64,000 nucleotides of DNA from Anaeromassilibacillus senegalensis (GCF_021531715.1 NZ_JAFBIT010000001.1:992001-1056000); one strand, 5' to 3'; shown: positions 43,328 to 54,044, counted from the first letter of the stretch. Made by a program: numbers and translations. Notes: generated by a model not told the origin, from the letters alone.

Positions 43328-45937
43328 TCACTTTTGGTGCTTAATCAGCCCAAACGCCTTGGAAAGCTCCATGACAAAGAGCGGAACCAGAGACAGCGCA
43401 AGGCCGATCAGATAAAGCTGCGACGCAAGCGTCATCAGGCCGAACGGAATGGAAAGCGGTGTGAAGAGCACAAGCGCGACGAGCGCAACGGAGGCCAAAC
43501 ACGCCATATTGAGCTTTCGGTTCGTGAAGAAACCGATTTTGAACAGGGAACGATCCGAACGCATATTGAACGCCTGAACAATCTGCGAGAGTGACAGCGT
43601 CATGAACGCAAGCGTCTGGCCGCCCGCAAGCTCACCCGTAAGCTGCCAGCCGAGCTGGAACGCGGCGAGCGACAGCAAGGCGAACATCACGCCCTGCAGA
43701 ACGACGCGCACGCCGAGCCCATGGGCGAAGATACCTTCATTTTTCGGCTTGGGCTTCTGCCGCATCACGCCGTCCTCGACTCCTTCCATGCCGAGCGCAA
43801 TCGCGGGCAGGCTGTCCGTGACGAGGTTGATCCAGAGCAGCTGCATCGAAAGCAGCGGCGACTTATGCCAGATCAGCATTGCGGCAAAGACGGTAATGAC
43901 CTCGCCGATATTCGTGCCGAGCAGGAAGCCGACCACCTTTTTGATGTTCGCGTAGATGCCTCTGCCCTCGCGCACCGCGTCGACGATCGTTGCAAAGTTG
44001 TCGTCTGTCAGTGTCATATCCGCAGCGCCCTTCGCGACGTCCGTGCCGGTGATGCCCATCGCGCAGCCGATATCTGCAGCCTTGAGCGCCGGCGCGTCGT
44101 TGACGCCGTCACCCGTCATCGCGACAACCTGATCCTTTTTCTGCCACGCCTTGACGATGCGGATCTTATTCTCCGGCGAAACGCGCGCGTAAACGGACAC
44201 CTTTTCAACCGTATCGTCGAGCTCCGCATCGCTCATCGCGTCGAGCTGTGCGCCCGTGATGGCGAGGTCGCCCTCCTGCAGGATACCGAGCGATTTCGCG
44301 ATGGCCGACGCCGTAACGACGTGATCGCCCGTAATCATGACCGGACGGATGCCAGCTTCCCGACAGACGGCGACAGCGTCACGCGCTTCGTCGCGCGGCG
44401 GGTCGATCATGCCGAGAAGACCGAGGAAGGTCAGGTCGGTTTCAAGGTTTTCCGGCGTGAGCGGCTGCGGCAGTGCGTCGATCTCCCGCACGCCGATGGC
44501 GAGCACGCGCAGCGCCTCACGGCTCATCGCGTCGTTGACCACCCGCCCGCGTTCGGTATCGCCTGCGCTGCACAACGGGGCAATCCCGTCAAACGCGCCC
44601 TTTGTGATGACAATCTGTCTGCCCTCTGTCTCCACAACGACAGACATGCGCTTTCTGTCTGAATCAAACGGCAGCTCCGCAATGCGCGGAAACGCCGCGT
44701 TCAGGTTTTCCTTTGTGTCGCCGAACTGGTGTGCGGCATAGACGATAGCTGTTTCGGTCGGGTCTCCGATATGCGTCGCCGTGCCGTCCGCGTTGAAGGT
44801 CACTGTGCCGTCACAGCAGAGCGAAGCCATGCGGATGAGCGCCCGCGCGTCTTCGCTCCCGGACTCTATGGCATCCGCCGCGCCGTTCAAATACGCTTTC
44901 TGAAGCGTCATGCGGTTCTGCGTCAGCGTGCCGGTCTTATCCGAGCAAATGACCGAAGCGCTGCCGAGCGTCTCAACGGCAGGCAAACGGCGGATAATAG
45001 CATTCTTCTTCACCATGCGCTGCACGCCGATCGAAAGCACGATCGTCACAATCGCGGGCAGGCCCTCGGGAATCGCGGAAACCGCGAGCGAAACCGAGGT
45101 CATGAAGATCTCCATGACCGGGATGCCGTTCAGCAGGCCGACCACAAAGATGATCGCGCAGGCAGCAAGCGCCAGAAAGCCTAGGTTTTTGCCGAGCGCG
45201 GCAAGCTTTTTCTGCAGCGGCGTCTGCGTATCCGCTTCGCCGGAAAGCAGCCCGGCAATCTTGCCCATTTCCGTCTGCATACCTGTGGCGGTAACGACAG
45301 CCGCTGCCGTACCGTAAGTAATGCTGCAGCCGGAAAACACCATGTTGGCGCGGTCGCCGAGTGCGGCGTCTGCCGGGACAGCCTGCAGCGCGTCCTTTTC
45401 GGCGGGTACGGATTCGCCGGTCAGTGCGGATTCCTCGGATTTCAGCCCCGCGCTCTGCAGAAGACGCGCGTCAGCAGGGACGAAGTCGCCCGCTTCGAGC
45501 CGGATGATATCGCCCGGCACGAGCGATGCGGCGTCGACAATCTGCTCCTGCCCGTCGCGGAGAACGCGCGCGTGCGGCGCGGACAGGCCCTTGAGCGCAT
45601 CGAGCGCTCTTTCCGCCTTGCTCTCCTGCAGAACGCCCATGATGGCGTTGAGAATCACGATGAGCAGAATCAGGCATGGCTCGAAAAAAGCTTTCGCGTC
45701 GCCCTCAATCCACGCGATGACAAACGACACGATTGCCGCCGCGACGAGGATCAGGATCATCACATCCTTGAACTGATCCAGAAATCGCTGCAAATTCGTT
45801 TTCTTCTTCTTTTCCTTAAGGACATTTGCGCCGTATTCCTGAAGACGCTTTTCCGCTTCAGCTGCGGTCAAGCCGTGTTCGCGATCGGCATGCAGTGCGG
45901 AAAGTACCTGTTCCGCCGTGTTTGCAAAAAATTCCAT
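43328..45937 (-). CDS. Calcium-type cation-transporting P-type ATPase
   Basis: An 869-residue P2-type pump. Seen: the N-terminal cation-ATPase domain (HADREHGLTAAEAEKRL), ALTGES in the actuator domain, AIPEGLPAIVT in helix 4, and the phosphorylation site ICSDKTGTLTQN. TGDGVNDAPALKAADIG and helix 6 NIGEVITVF follow, then four C-terminal helices. The layout matches SERCA/PMCA-like bacterial calcium pumps (YloB, LMCA1). Cation specificity is judged from PEGL and the family, not proven. It is probably monocistronic. Confidence 0.9.
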   Translation of the reverse strand: MEFFANTAEQVLSALHADREHGLTAAEAEKRLQEYGANVLKEKKKKTNLQRFLDQFKDVMILILVAAAIVSFVIAWIEGDAKAFFEPCLILLIVILNAIMGVLQESKAERALDALKGLSAPHARVLRDGQEQIVDAASLVPGDIIRLEAGDFVPADARLLQSAGLKSEESALTGESVPAEKDALQAVPADAALGDRANMVFSGCSITYGTAAAVVTATGMQTEMGKIAGLLSGEADTQTPLQKKLAALGKNLGFLALAACAIIFVVGLLNGIPVMEIFMTSVSLAVSAIPEGLPAIVTIVLSIGVQRMVKKNAIIRRLPAVETLGSASVICSDKTGTLTQNRMTLQKAYLNGAADAIESGSEDARALIRMASLCCDGTVTFNADGTATHIGDPTETAIVYAAHQFGDTKENLNAAFPRIAELPFDSDRKRMSVVVETEGRQIVITKGAFDGIAPLCSAGDTERGRVVNDAMSREALRVLAIGVREIDALPQPLTPENLETDLTFLGLLGMIDPPRDEARDAVAVCREAGIRPVMITGDHVVTASAIAKSLGILQEGDLAITGAQLDAMSDAELDDTVEKVSVYARVSPENKIRIVKAWQKKDQVVAMTGDGVNDAPALKAADIGCAMGITGTDVAKGAADMTLTDDNFATIVDAVREGRGIYANIKKVVGFLLGTNIGEVITVFAAMLIWHKSPLLSMQLLWINLVTDSLPAIALGMEGVEDGVMRQKPKPKNEGIFAHGLGVRVVLQGVMFALLSLAAFQLGWQLTGELAGGQTLAFMTLSLSQIVQAFNMRSDRSLFKIGFFTNRKLNMACLASVALVALVLFTPLSIPFGLMTLASQLYLIGLALSLVPLFVMELSKAFGLIKHQK

Positions 45938-46022
45938 CGAAACAATCTCCTTGTTTTCTGATTTACTCTACCATACAGAGCAAAAATGAACTGCGCATAA
46001 ACAAAACAGGTTGCGGAAAAAT

Positions 46023-47429
46023 TTATTTTTTAATGGCCGCGAGGACGGCGCGGGTGAGCCGCGCAACCGCCTCCGGGATCTTCGAATCGGGGATTTCCGA
46101 ATAGCTGATGACAAATGCGGACGCGGCCTGCAGCGGCGCTTCGCGGTAGTAATCCGAAAGACTCGTGACGCGCACGCCGTTCTGCTGCGCCTGCCGAACG
46201 ATCTCCTCCGATGCGGCGTCTGTGCGGACGCGCAGCAAAAAGTGCAGGCCGGCGTCCTCCTCTTGAATCTCCGCCACGCGAAGCAGCCCTCCGCGCTCCA
46301 TCTCCTCCAGGATCAAATCCCTCTTGAGCTTATACCGGTTGCGCATGCGGTTGATATGCTTTTCAAAATGGCCCGCAGCAATGAACCGTGCAAGCGTGTA
46401 TTGCTCGAGATTTGAAACCGTACACGCGTAAAAACCGAGCCGCTTGTAAAATTCTTCCGCAAGCGCGGCGGGCAGCACCATATAGCTGATGCGGATTGTG
46501 GACGCGAGGCTCTTTGTGAATGTGTTCATGTAGATCACACGATCCGTCACATCAATGCTCTGCAACGCCGGAATCGGTTTTCCGATCAGCCGGAATTCCG
46601 AGTCGTAATCATCCTCGATGATATAGCGCTGCGGTGACTGCGCTGCCCAGCTCAAAAGCGCGTACCGCCGCGCAACAGGCGTGACGATGCCGGTCGGAAA
46701 ATGGTGGGAGGGCGAAATGTGCAGGATATCCGCGCCGCTTTCCGCCAGCGCTTTCGGGTCGATCCCCTCGCCGTCCATCGGCGTGAAGCCGTACCGCACG
46801 CCGTGGCTCTCATAGACCTGCGCGATCTTCCGGTAGCCCGGATCCTCGAGCGCGTAGACCTTGTCGAAGCCGAGAAGCTGAATCAGCAGCCCGTAAAGAT
46901 ACTCCGTGCCCGCACCGACGACGATCTGATTAGGATTCGCCTGTATGCCGCGGAAATCGCGCAAATGTGCGGCAATTGCCGCGCGAAGCTCCGGCACGCC
47001 GCCGCAGGGCGCGTTGAGCATCAGCTCGGCGCTCTGTTCCGAGATGATCTCGCGCATCAGCTTCGCCCATGTAGCGAACGGGAAATTCTCCGGATCTGTG
47101 CGGTTGCTCGAAAAGTCCGCGAAGTATTTCGGCGTCACCGGAACCTGCGCCTGCACCGTTTCGGCCTTCTGCCGCACGGTGCTCTTTTCGAGATCGGCCG
47201 CAAAATAGCCTTTTTTCGGCGCGGAATACAAATAGCCTTCCGAAATAAGCTGCGCATATGCGTTTTCAACCGTAATCACGCTGACGCCGAGATTCTCTGC
47301 AAAGCTGCGCTTAGAGGGCAGCTTTGTGCCGGGCGCGATCTTGCCGGAAACAATATCATCCCGGATGCATTTATACAGGTGAATATAGAGGCTCTCCGCC
47401 CCAATATCCTCAAAGGAATACGTCAGCAT
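46023..47429 (-). CDS. MocR/PdxR-type GntR regulator with aminotransferase domain
   Basis: A 468-residue regulator: N-terminal GntR winged helix (about 10-75, GKIAPGTKLPSKRSFAENLGVSVITVENAYAQL-type segment) and a C-terminal class I aminotransferase fold. PLP lysine lies in NTFTKSLASTIR, with VGAGTEYLYG and EDDYDSEFR typical of MocR proteins. GGGAGG precedes the ATG. These regulators use PLP or an amino acid as effector and usually act on a divergent gene, here the HD-domain gene. The regulated pathway is unknown. Confidence 0.9.
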   Translation of the reverse strand: MLTYSFEDIGAESLYIHLYKCIRDDIVSGKIAPGTKLPSKRSFAENLGVSVITVENAYAQLISEGYLYSAPKKGYFAADLEKSTVRQKAETVQAQVPVTPKYFADFSSNRTDPENFPFATWAKLMREIISEQSAELMLNAPCGGVPELRAAIAAHLRDFRGIQANPNQIVVGAGTEYLYGLLIQLLGFDKVYALEDPGYRKIAQVYESHGVRYGFTPMDGEGIDPKALAESGADILHISPSHHFPTGIVTPVARRYALLSWAAQSPQRYIIEDDYDSEFRLIGKPIPALQSIDVTDRVIYMNTFTKSLASTIRISYMVLPAALAEEFYKRLGFYACTVSNLEQYTLARFIAAGHFEKHINRMRNRYKLKRDLILEEMERGGLLRVAEIQEEDAGLHFLLRVRTDAASEEIVRQAQQNGVRVTSLSDYYREAPLQAASAFVISYSEIPDSKIPEAVARLTRAVLAAIKK

Positions 47430-47493
47430 CGTTTTTCCTCCCCTCTGGCCTTTCTGAACTCATTGATTTCTTCATTTGAATATGTCCAGTTTG

Positions 47494-47522
47494 ATTATAG
47501 CGGAACGCGGTTTAAATGTAAA
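47494..47522 (-). promoter_or_regulatory. MocR gene promoter
   Basis: On the minus strand TTTACA (47517-47522) and TATAAT (47494-47499) are separated by 17 bases. Confidence 0.6.
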
Positions 47523-47532
47523 GGGAAACCGA

Positions 47533-47561
47533 TTGACCATGCGGAGAAAATGTGGTAGGAT
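47533..47561 (+). promoter_or_regulatory. HD-protein gene promoter
   Basis: TTGACC (47533-47538) and TAGGAT (47556-47561) are separated by 17 bases, 29 bases before the ATG. It lies 11 bases from the divergent MocR promoter, as expected if MocR controls both. Confidence 0.55.
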
Positions 47562-47590
47562 GAGGGCAGCACATACCGGAGGTCTTTTCC

Positions 47591-48091
47591 ATGCTGCCTG
47601 ATGAATCCCGCCTATTGCTCAATGCTCTCACCTATGAACACGGCCATCTGCGCCGCACACAGCATATTTTAAACGTCTATGCGCTCGCAAAGCTGCTCGG
47701 AGAGCAGGAGAATCTCTCTCCTCCGGAACAGCTCATTCTGCGCGCCGCCGCCATCCTGCATGATATCGCCATCAAGCGCTGCAAGGAAAAGTATGGCGAT
47801 GGCCGCCCGGAAATGCAGCGCATCGAAGCGCCGGCTATGGTTCGCAGCTTTCTGACTCCTTGTGGATACCCGGAATCGGCCGTTCCGCGCATCACCGAGC
47901 TCGTCGTGCTGCACCACTGCTATGACCGCATAGACGGGCAGACATTTCAGCTTCTCGTCGAGGCCGATCTGATCGCAGGCTGCTTTGAAGCGGACATCCC
48001 CGCCGCCCGCGCCGAAGCCGTGCGCCCGCTGTTCAAAAGCAAAACCGGTCTTGCCTTGCTTGCCGCATGGCTTCCGGCACAAAACACATAA
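47591..48091 (+). CDS. HD-domain metal-dependent phosphohydrolase
   Basis: A 166-residue small HD-superfamily protein. Seen: a first His in YEHGHLRRTQHIL, the HD pair in ILHDIAIKRC, a conserved histidine pair in VVLHHCYDRIDG, and an aspartate in LVEADLIAG. It is the length of a single HD domain with no sensor attached. GGAGG lies nine bases upstream of the ATG. The substrate is unknown; it may be regulated by the divergent MocR protein. Confidence 0.82.
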   Translation: MLPDESRLLLNALTYEHGHLRRTQHILNVYALAKLLGEQENLSPPEQLILRAAAILHDIAIKRCKEKYGDGRPEMQRIEAPAMVRSFLTPCGYPESAVPRITELVVLHHCYDRIDGQTFQLLVEADLIAGCFEADIPAARAEAVRPLFKSKTGLALLAAWLPAQNT

Positions 48092-48096
48092 AAAGC

Positions 48097-48131
48097 ACAG
48101 CCGCCGAAGGAAAGCTCCCTTTGGCGGCTGT
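48097..48131. terminator. Bidirectional terminator
   Basis: Fourteen-base arms 48097-48110 (ACAGCCGCCGAAGG) and 48118-48131 pair with one G-T wobble between convergent genes. Both ends have A/T-rich runs. Confidence 0.8.
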
Positions 48132-48135
48132 CTGT

Positions 48136-48831
48136 TTATTTCTTCTGTCCGTAATACGCATTTGCGCCGTGCTTTCTGAGGTAGTGCTTATCGAGCAGTT
48201 CCTGCTGCATCGGCGGAATCTCCGGATTCATCATCAGGTTGTGCCAGGCCATGAACGCGAGTTCTTCGAGCACGACGGCATTGTGCACCGCGTTCATCGG
48301 GTCGGTACCCCAGGTGAACGGGCCATGGCTGTGGACAAGCACCGCCGGAATATCGTCCGGAGACTTACCCTTGAAGGTCTCAATGATGACCGTGCCCGTC
48401 TCCTTTTCGTACGCGCCGCCGATTTCTTCCGGCGTCATCTTACGCGTACACGGAATTTCGCCGTAGAAGTAGTCGCCGTGTGTCGTACCGAGCGCCGGAA
48501 TCCCCCTGCCCGCCTGACTGAAAACAGTCGCCCAGCGGCTGTGCGTGTGGACAACACCGCCGATATTCGGGAACGCCTTGTACAGCTCCACATGCGTTGG
48601 CGTGTCCGACGAGGGGTTCAGCTCTCCCTCTACCTTTTGGCCTGTATGAATATCGACGAGGACGATATCCTCCGGGCGCAGCACATCGTACTCAACGCCG
48701 CTCGGCTTGATCGCCATAATGCCGCTTTCACGGTCGATGCCGCTGACATTGCCCCATGTGAATGTAATCAGCTTGTGCGCGGGCAGCAGCATATTGGCCT
48801 TGTAAACCTGTTCCTTCAGTGCTTCCAGCAT
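48136..48831 (-). CDS. araD: L-ribulose-5-phosphate 4-epimerase
   Basis: A 231-residue class II aldolase-fold epimerase interconverting L-ribulose 5-phosphate and D-xylulose 5-phosphate, the last step of L-arabinose entry to the pentose phosphate pathway. Seen: [35 protein letters not shown], the zinc site [12 protein letters not shown], and HGPFTWG. The length equals the usual 231. ATG 48831 is used; the frame is open further upstream only as a shadow of the GH27 gene. It follows that gene by 16 bases. araA and araB are not in the window. Confidence 0.93.
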   Translation of the reverse strand: MLEALKEQVYKANMLLPAHKLITFTWGNVSGIDRESGIMAIKPSGVEYDVLRPEDIVLVDIHTGQKVEGELNPSSDTPTHVELYKAFPNIGGVVHTHSRWATVFSQAGRGIPALGTTHGDYFYGEIPCTRKMTPEEIGGAYEKETGTVIIETFKGKSPDDIPAVLVHSHGPFTWGTDPMNAVHNAVVLEELAFMAWHNLMMNPEIPPMQQELLDKHYLRKHGANAYYGQKK

Positions 48832-48847
48832 GTTGATCCAACCTTTC

Positions 48848-50134
48848 TCAGATAAGCTTAAAGATCTTTGCGCCGTGCGGTTCGAGCTGCGCGGTAATTT
48901 CGCCCTGTACAGCAGTTGTTTCGCCTGTCCAAAGCTCGACAGCGGTGTACGATGCATCCCCGACGAGTTCCGTAAGCGACGCGGAAACTTCCGCCGGTTC
49001 CGCCTGCAGATTGAACAGCGCGATATACGGCGTCTCGCCGACAAAGTTCAGCCACGCGGCTTTTGTTTCGTCGCGGAAAAGCTGCAGCGGCGTGCCGCCG
49101 TGCTGATTCAGGTGCAGCAGCTCGTCGTTTGTGAGCAGCGAGAGCGTGAATGCATCGTTGTCGCGCAGCTCACCGCCCATGATCAGCGGCGCGCGGAAAA
49201 TGCCCCAAAGCGTCATCAGCGTGACCTGCTCCGGCTTTGTGAAATTCGTATAATGGCCCTTGCCGTCCTCCGTGATGGAGATGTGGCCGAGCGGCAGCAT
49301 GTCGCAGTCTGGATACTGCCCGGGCTTTACGTGCGCCTGCCAGACCTCACAGCGCCAGAACATCTCGAGCAGCGACGGCCAGTTGTCCCAGAAATCGTCC
49401 GTGATGCGCCACATATTCGCGTGTTTGGCGAGATGCCACGCTTCCTTGATAACGGCCGGCCCCGGCGACAGACTCAGCACCATATTCCGGCCGCACCCGT
49501 CGATCGCTTTGCGGATCATTTCAATTTCACGGCGTGCGGAATATTCTTCGAGCGGCGTCGCCTTGACGTTGCAGATGTCATCCACCTTGACGTAATCGAT
49601 GCCCCACGACGCGTAAAGCTCGAAGATCGAATCGTAGTACGCCTGCGCGCCTTCCCTATCCGCATCAACGCCGTACATGTCGGTGTTCCACGCGCAGATC
49701 GAATTGCGGTGCGCAATCGTGTGGCAGGAGATATCCGTACCCTTGATTTTCAGGCGGTTGTGCACGGCAAGACGCGGCACGCCGCGCATGATGTGAATGC
49801 CGAATTTCAGCCCCATCGCATGGACCTGATCGGCAATCGGCTTGAAGCCCGCGCCGTTTGCAGCGGACGGGAAGCGGTTTTCCGCCGGCAGCAGTCGACC
49901 GTTTTCGTCCATACAGAGCTGTGCAAAGCGGTTGTAGTCCCAGTGATATTTGCCGGCCTCCGGCTCATACCACTGAATGTCGCAGACGACATATTCCCAG
50001 CCGTGGGATTTTAAATGTTCCGCCATATACGCGGCATTGCCGAGGAGCTGCTCCTCATTGACGGCAGGCCCATAGCAGTCCCAGCTGTTCCAGCCGAGCG
50101 GCGGTGTCAAAGCCACTTTATCTTTGTTATACAT
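48848..50134 (-). CDS. GH27 glycosidase (alpha-galactosidase or beta-L-arabinopyranosidase)
   Basis: A 428-residue intracellular family 27 glycoside hydrolase. Seen: the family start [14 protein letters not shown], the nucleophile aspartate in GIDYVKVDD, the acid/base aspartate in [11 protein letters not shown], and a C-terminal beta-sandwich (about 345-428). There is no signal peptide, so it acts on imported oligosaccharides. GH27 includes both alpha-galactosidases and beta-L-arabinopyranosidases. The coupling to araD favours an arabinose-releasing role, but the sequence alone does not decide it. Confidence 0.88.
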   Translation of the reverse strand: MYNKDKVALTPPLGWNSWDCYGPAVNEEQLLGNAAYMAEHLKSHGWEYVVCDIQWYEPEAGKYHWDYNRFAQLCMDENGRLLPAENRFPSAANGAGFKPIADQVHAMGLKFGIHIMRGVPRLAVHNRLKIKGTDISCHTIAHRNSICAWNTDMYGVDADREGAQAYYDSIFELYASWGIDYVKVDDICNVKATPLEEYSARREIEMIRKAIDGCGRNMVLSLSPGPAVIKEAWHLAKHANMWRITDDFWDNWPSLLEMFWRCEVWQAHVKPGQYPDCDMLPLGHISITEDGKGHYTNFTKPEQVTLMTLWGIFRAPLIMGGELRDNDAFTLSLLTNDELLHLNQHGGTPLQLFRDETKAAWLNFVGETPYIALFNLQAEPAEVSASLTELVGDASYTAVELWTGETTAVQGEITAQLEPHGAKIFKLI

Positions 50135-50170
50135 GATCGTTTCCTCCCGGATTATTCCAGATCTATTTCT

Positions 50171-50198
50171 ATTATACCAACCTGTCCGTACAAGTCAA
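50171..50198 (-). promoter_or_regulatory. Promoter of GH27-araD operon
   Basis: On the minus strand TTGACT (50193-50198) and a perfect TATAAT (50171-50176) are separated by 16 bases, 36 bases upstream of the GH27 ATG. Confidence 0.65.
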
Positions 50199-50208
50199 GC
50201 AAAAAGCG

Positions 50209-50237
50209 AAAAAGAGCGGCGCATGGCCACTCTTTTT
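50209..50237 (-). terminator. dapL terminator
   Basis: Arms AAAAAGAG (50209-50216) and CTCTTTTT (50230-50237) enclose an inner GGC/GCC stem. On the minus strand the hairpin lies three bases beyond the dapL stop and ends in T residues. Confidence 0.75.
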
Positions 50238-50240
50238 GCA

Positions 50241-51422
50241 TTACTTCAGGAGCTTTTTGAGACGCTCCATCGCTTCTTTTGTCTTTTCATACGTGCCGAA
50301 AGCCGTGAGTCGGAAAAAGCCTTCGCCGTTTTTGCCGAAGCCGCTGCCGGGCGTGCCGACGACCTCCGCTTCGTTCAGCAGATAATCGAAGAATTCCCAA
50401 GAGGTCATGCCGTCCGGCACCTTGTGCCAGATGTACGGTGAATTCTCGCCGCCGGTAAACCAGACGCCCATCTCGCGGAACGCGTCGACCATCAGCTTTG
50501 CGTTTGCACGGTAGTATTCGATGACGGACTTGACCTGCTTCTGCCCCTCTTCGCTGAATACCGCCGCCGCGGCACGCTGGGTGATGTAGTTGACACCGTT
50601 GAATTTCGTCGCCTGGCGGCGCGCCCAGAGCGTGTTGAGCTTTGTGTCGCCGCACGTCAGTTCATCGGCAATCACGGTATAGCCGCAGCGCACACCGGTG
50701 AAGCCTGCGGTTTTCGAGAACGAGCAGAACTCGATCGCACACCGCTTCGCACCCTCGATCTCAAAAATGCTGTGCGGCAGCTCGTCGCCGACGATAAAGG
50801 ACTCATATGCCGCGTCAAACAGAATGACCGCGTCGTTCTTGAGCGCGTAATCGACCCACGCCTTGAGCTGCTCTTTGTTATAGACCGCGCCGGTCGGGTT
50901 GTTCGGCGAGCACAGATAAATAATGTCCGCCTTTACGCTTTCATCGGGCATCCCGAGGAAACCGTTCTGCTCGTTCGCGTTGAGATAGGAAACCTTGCGT
51001 CCTGCCATGACGTTTGTATCCACATAGACCGGGTAAACCGGGTCGGGGATCAGCACGCAGTTATCGTCGGAGAAAATATCGACGATGTTGCCGATGTCGC
51101 TCTTTGCGCCGTCGCCGATGAAAATTTCAGATAGCTTTAAAGAAACGCCGCGCTTTGCGTAGTAGTCCTGAATCGCCTCGCGCAGGAAATCATAGCCCTG
51201 ATCCGGCGAGTAGCCGTGGAACGTTTCTTTATGCGCCATCTCATCGGTCGCCTTGTGCATTGCCTCGATGACCGCCGGTACGAGCGGTTGTGTGACATCG
51301 CCGATGCCCATGCGGATGATATTGTGATTCGGATGTGCCTGTGTGTAGGCCGCAACCTTCTTTGCAATCGTCAGAAACAGGTAGCTTTCCTGTAAATTGG
51401 CATAGTTCGAATTGATCTGCAT
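50241..51422 (-). CDS. dapL: LL-diaminopimelate aminotransferase
   Basis: A 393-residue class I/II PLP aminotransferase that converts tetrahydrodipicolinate and glutamate directly to LL-DAP, bypassing succinylated or acetylated intermediates. Seen: IRMGIGDVTQPLVP, YSPDQGYDFLREAI, IFIGDGAKSDIGNI, SPNNPTGAVY, and the PLP lysine in EFCSFSKTAGFTGVRCGY. These motifs are diagnostic for DapL. ATG 51422 has an AAGGGAAGA stretch upstream. LL-DAP then needs an epimerase, and two DapF copies are encoded just upstream in this run. Confidence 0.93.
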   Translation of the reverse strand: MQINSNYANLQESYLFLTIAKKVAAYTQAHPNHNIIRMGIGDVTQPLVPAVIEAMHKATDEMAHKETFHGYSPDQGYDFLREAIQDYYAKRGVSLKLSEIFIGDGAKSDIGNIVDIFSDDNCVLIPDPVYPVYVDTNVMAGRKVSYLNANEQNGFLGMPDESVKADIIYLCSPNNPTGAVYNKEQLKAWVDYALKNDAVILFDAAYESFIVGDELPHSIFEIEGAKRCAIEFCSFSKTAGFTGVRCGYTVIADELTCGDTKLNTLWARRQATKFNGVNYITQRAAAAVFSEEGQKQVKSVIEYYRANAKLMVDAFREMGVWFTGGENSPYIWHKVPDGMTSWEFFDYLLNEAEVVGTPGSGFGKNGEGFFRLTAFGTYEKTKEAMERLKKLLK

Positions 51423-51450
51423 TTTGCATCTTCCCTTCTGGTGGATTGAA

Positions 51451-53061
51451 TTACACGCGGCTCTCCCGGTTTTCGAGCGATGCGCCGACAAAGCCGAGGA
51501 ACAGCGGGTGCGCCTTGTTCGGGCGGGATTTGAATTCCGGATGGAACTGCACGCCGATGAAGAAATCGTTCTGTGGCACCTCGACCGTCTCGACGATCCG
51601 GCCATCCGGAGACGTACCGCTGACTTTCAGGCCGGCCTCCGTCAGCGTCTCGCGGTAATCGTTGTTGAATTCGTAGCGGTGGCGGTGGCGCTCATCGATG
51701 TGCGGCGTGCCGTAGCAGCGCGCCATCTGGGAGCCCTCCACAATCTCGCAGGGATAGCTGCCGAGACGCAGCGTGCCTCCCATATCGATCGTGCTCGACT
51801 GGTCAGGCATAAAATCGATGACCTTATTGAGACCGAACTCATCGAATTCGCCGGAGTTCGCATCTGTGATGCCGCACACGTGGCGGGCATATTCAATAAC
51901 CGCAATCTGCATGCCGAGACAGATGCCGAGATATGGCACATTGTTCTCGCGGGCATACTGCGCCGCCGTAATCATACCCTCAATACCGCGATTGCCGAAG
52001 CCACCCGGCACAAGAATGCCGTCGCAGTTTTTCAGCATCTCCTCCACGTTCTCCTCTGTGATCTGCTCAGAGTCGATCCAGTTGATTTCCACCTTCGCGC
52101 TGTGCTCATAGCCGGCATGGTTGAGCGCCTCGGCAACGGAAAGATAAGCGTCGTGCAGCTTGACGTATTTGCCGACAAGCCCGATGGTCACGGTTTTTTT
52201 GCGGCCGCGGATTTTCTCCACCATGCGCACCCAATCGGTCATATCGGGTTCTTTGGTCTTGAGATTCAGCTCGCGGCAGACAATATCGGAAAAGTTATTT
52301 TTCTCCAGCATGATCGGCGCCTCATACAGCACCGGAATCGTCATATTCTCAATCACGCAGTCCGGCTTTACGTTGCAGAACAGCGAGATCTTATTTGCAA
52401 TGCTCTTGTCAATCGGCTCATCGCAGCGCATCACGATGATATCCGGCGAGATGCCCATGCCCTGCATCTCCTTGACCGAGTGCTGCGTCGGCTTCGACTT
52501 GTGCTCGCCGGAGCTTTTGAGATACGGCACCAGCGTGACATGGATAAAGAGCGAGTTTTCGCGCCCGACCTCGAGCGAGACCTGACGGATAGCCTCGAGG
52601 AACGGCTGGCTCTCGATATCGCCCGCCGTGCCGCCGATTTCCGTGATGACGACGTCTGCATTCGTCTTATGACCGACGCTGTAAATGAAGTTCTTGATCT
52701 CGTTCGTGATATGCGGGATCACCTGAATCGTCTCGCCGAGATACTCGCCGCGGCGCTCCTTGTTGAGCACGTTCCAGTACACCTTACCGGTCGTGAGGTT
52801 GGAGAACTTGTTGAGGTCCTCATCGATGAAACGCTCGTAATGGCCGAGATCGAGATCCGTCTCCGCGCCGTCCTCCGTCACATACACCTCGCCGTGCTGG
52901 TACGGACTCATCGTGCCCGGGTCAACATTGATGTACGGATCGAGCTTCTGCGCTGCAACTTTCAGCCCGCGCGCTTTCAGAAGGCGTCCGAGTGACGCCG
53001 CCGTAATGCCCTTGCCTAAACCGGATACAACACCGCCTGTCACAAAAATATACTTTGTCAT
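51451..53061 (-). CDS. pyrG: CTP synthase
   Basis: A 536-residue enzyme aminating UTP to CTP with glutamine and ATP. The N-terminal synthase domain has [37 protein letters not shown] and [10 protein letters not shown]. The C-terminal class I glutaminase has the GGFGNRG oxyanion segment, nucleophile Cys in YLGICLGMQ, and the His-Glu pair in [14 protein letters not shown] 53061 gives the usual length. It lies between dapL (28 bases) and dapF (65 bases). Confidence 0.97.
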   Translation of the reverse strand: MTKYIFVTGGVVSGLGKGITAASLGRLLKARGLKVAAQKLDPYINVDPGTMSPYQHGEVYVTEDGAETDLDLGHYERFIDEDLNKFSNLTTGKVYWNVLNKERRGEYLGETIQVIPHITNEIKNFIYSVGHKTNADVVITEIGGTAGDIESQPFLEAIRQVSLEVGRENSLFIHVTLVPYLKSSGEHKSKPTQHSVKEMQGMGISPDIIVMRCDEPIDKSIANKISLFCNVKPDCVIENMTIPVLYEAPIMLEKNNFSDIVCRELNLKTKEPDMTDWVRMVEKIRGRKKTVTIGLVGKYVKLHDAYLSVAEALNHAGYEHSAKVEINWIDSEQITEENVEEMLKNCDGILVPGGFGNRGIEGMITAAQYARENNVPYLGICLGMQIAVIEYARHVCGITDANSGEFDEFGLNKVIDFMPDQSSTIDMGGTLRLGSYPCEIVEGSQMARCYGTPHIDERHRHRYEFNNDYRETLTEAGLKVSGTSPDGRIVETVEVPQNDFFIGVQFHPEFKSRPNKAHPLFLGFVGASLENRESRV

Positions 53062-53126
53062 TTTTATCCCAAACCTTTCCTGTGATATCCCGTAAACTAC
53101 GGGTAAATGCCCTTCAAATTGCGGCG

Positions 53127-54044
53127 TCAGATCTCCACAACGCCGGTAAACACGGTATCCGCGTTGCCCGTCATCTGCACGCGCTCGTCCGTGTAGCGGA
53201 TGACAAGCTCGCCGCCGCGCAGCCTGACACGAATATCTTCGCCCTTTTGGCAGAAGCCATTCAGGCACGCCGCCACGGCGGACGCACACGCGCCTGTGCC
53301 GCACGCCATCGTCTCGCCGCTGCCGCGCTCCCAGACGCGCATCTTCAACGTGTGATCGTCGAGCACCTGAATAAATTCGGTATTGATGCGCTCGGGGAAT
53401 TTCTCAAAATGTTCGAAATACGGGCCGATCTTTTCGAGATCGATAAAATCGGGATCCCCGCCGAAAATCACACAGTGCGGGTTGCCCATCGAAACGCAGG
53501 TCACTGCATACGGTTCGCCGAGCACTTCGATTTCGCGCGAAACAACCGATTCGCCGTCGAACAGCACCGGGATCTTTTCCGGCGCAAGCTCCGCTTTGCC
53601 CATATCGACCGTAACCGCCGCGACTTCGCCGTTTTCCACCGTGACGCGGCAGATTTTGATGCCGCTCAGCGTCTCGATATGCAGCACATCTTTCCTGGCA
53701 ATGCCGCTGTCGTAGACGAACTTTGCAACGCAGCGCACGCCGTTGCCGCACATCATGCCCTCGCTGCCGTCGAGATTGAACATGCGCATTTTCGCATCCG
53801 CAATCTCGGACGGGCAGATGAAGATCACGCCGTCGCCGCCGATGCCGGTGTGGCGGTCAGAGAGCCAGACCGCGAGCTCCGCGTGGTTTTCGATGTCCTG
53901 ATCGAAGCAGTTGATATACACGTAGTCGTTCGCACAGCCGTGCATTTTCGTGAACGCGATCTTCTGCTTTTTCCCGTTGCCTGCGACCCGCTCGTAGTGA
54001 TCGACCGGCGAGCCGTTTTCTGCTTTTCTTACGTACTGATTCAT
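53127..54044 (-). CDS. dapF: Diaminopimelate epimerase, stand-alone copy
   Basis: A 305-residue PLP-independent epimerase converting LL-DAP to meso-DAP. Seen: [26 protein letters not shown], and the two catalytic cysteines in [10 protein letters not shown] (Cys99) and MACGTGACA (Cys248). A 28-residue N-terminal extension ([13 protein letters not shown]...) precedes the conserved domain. AAGGAGG lies six bases before ATG 54044. It is roughly 60% identical by eye to the epimerase domain at the end of the adjacent carB, implying tandem duplication. Confidence 0.95.
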   Translation of the reverse strand: MNQYVRKAENGSPVDHYERVAGNGKKQKIAFTKMHGCANDYVYINCFDQDIENHAELAVWLSDRHTGIGGDGVIFICPSEIADAKMRMFNLDGSEGMMCGNGVRCVAKFVYDSGIARKDVLHIETLSGIKICRVTVENGEVAAVTVDMGKAELAPEKIPVLFDGESVVSREIEVLGEPYAVTCVSMGNPHCVIFGGDPDFIDLEKIGPYFEHFEKFPERINTEFIQVLDDHTLKMRVWERGSGETMACGTGACASAVAACLNGFCQKGEDIRVRLRGGELVIRYTDERVQMTGNADTVFTGVVEI

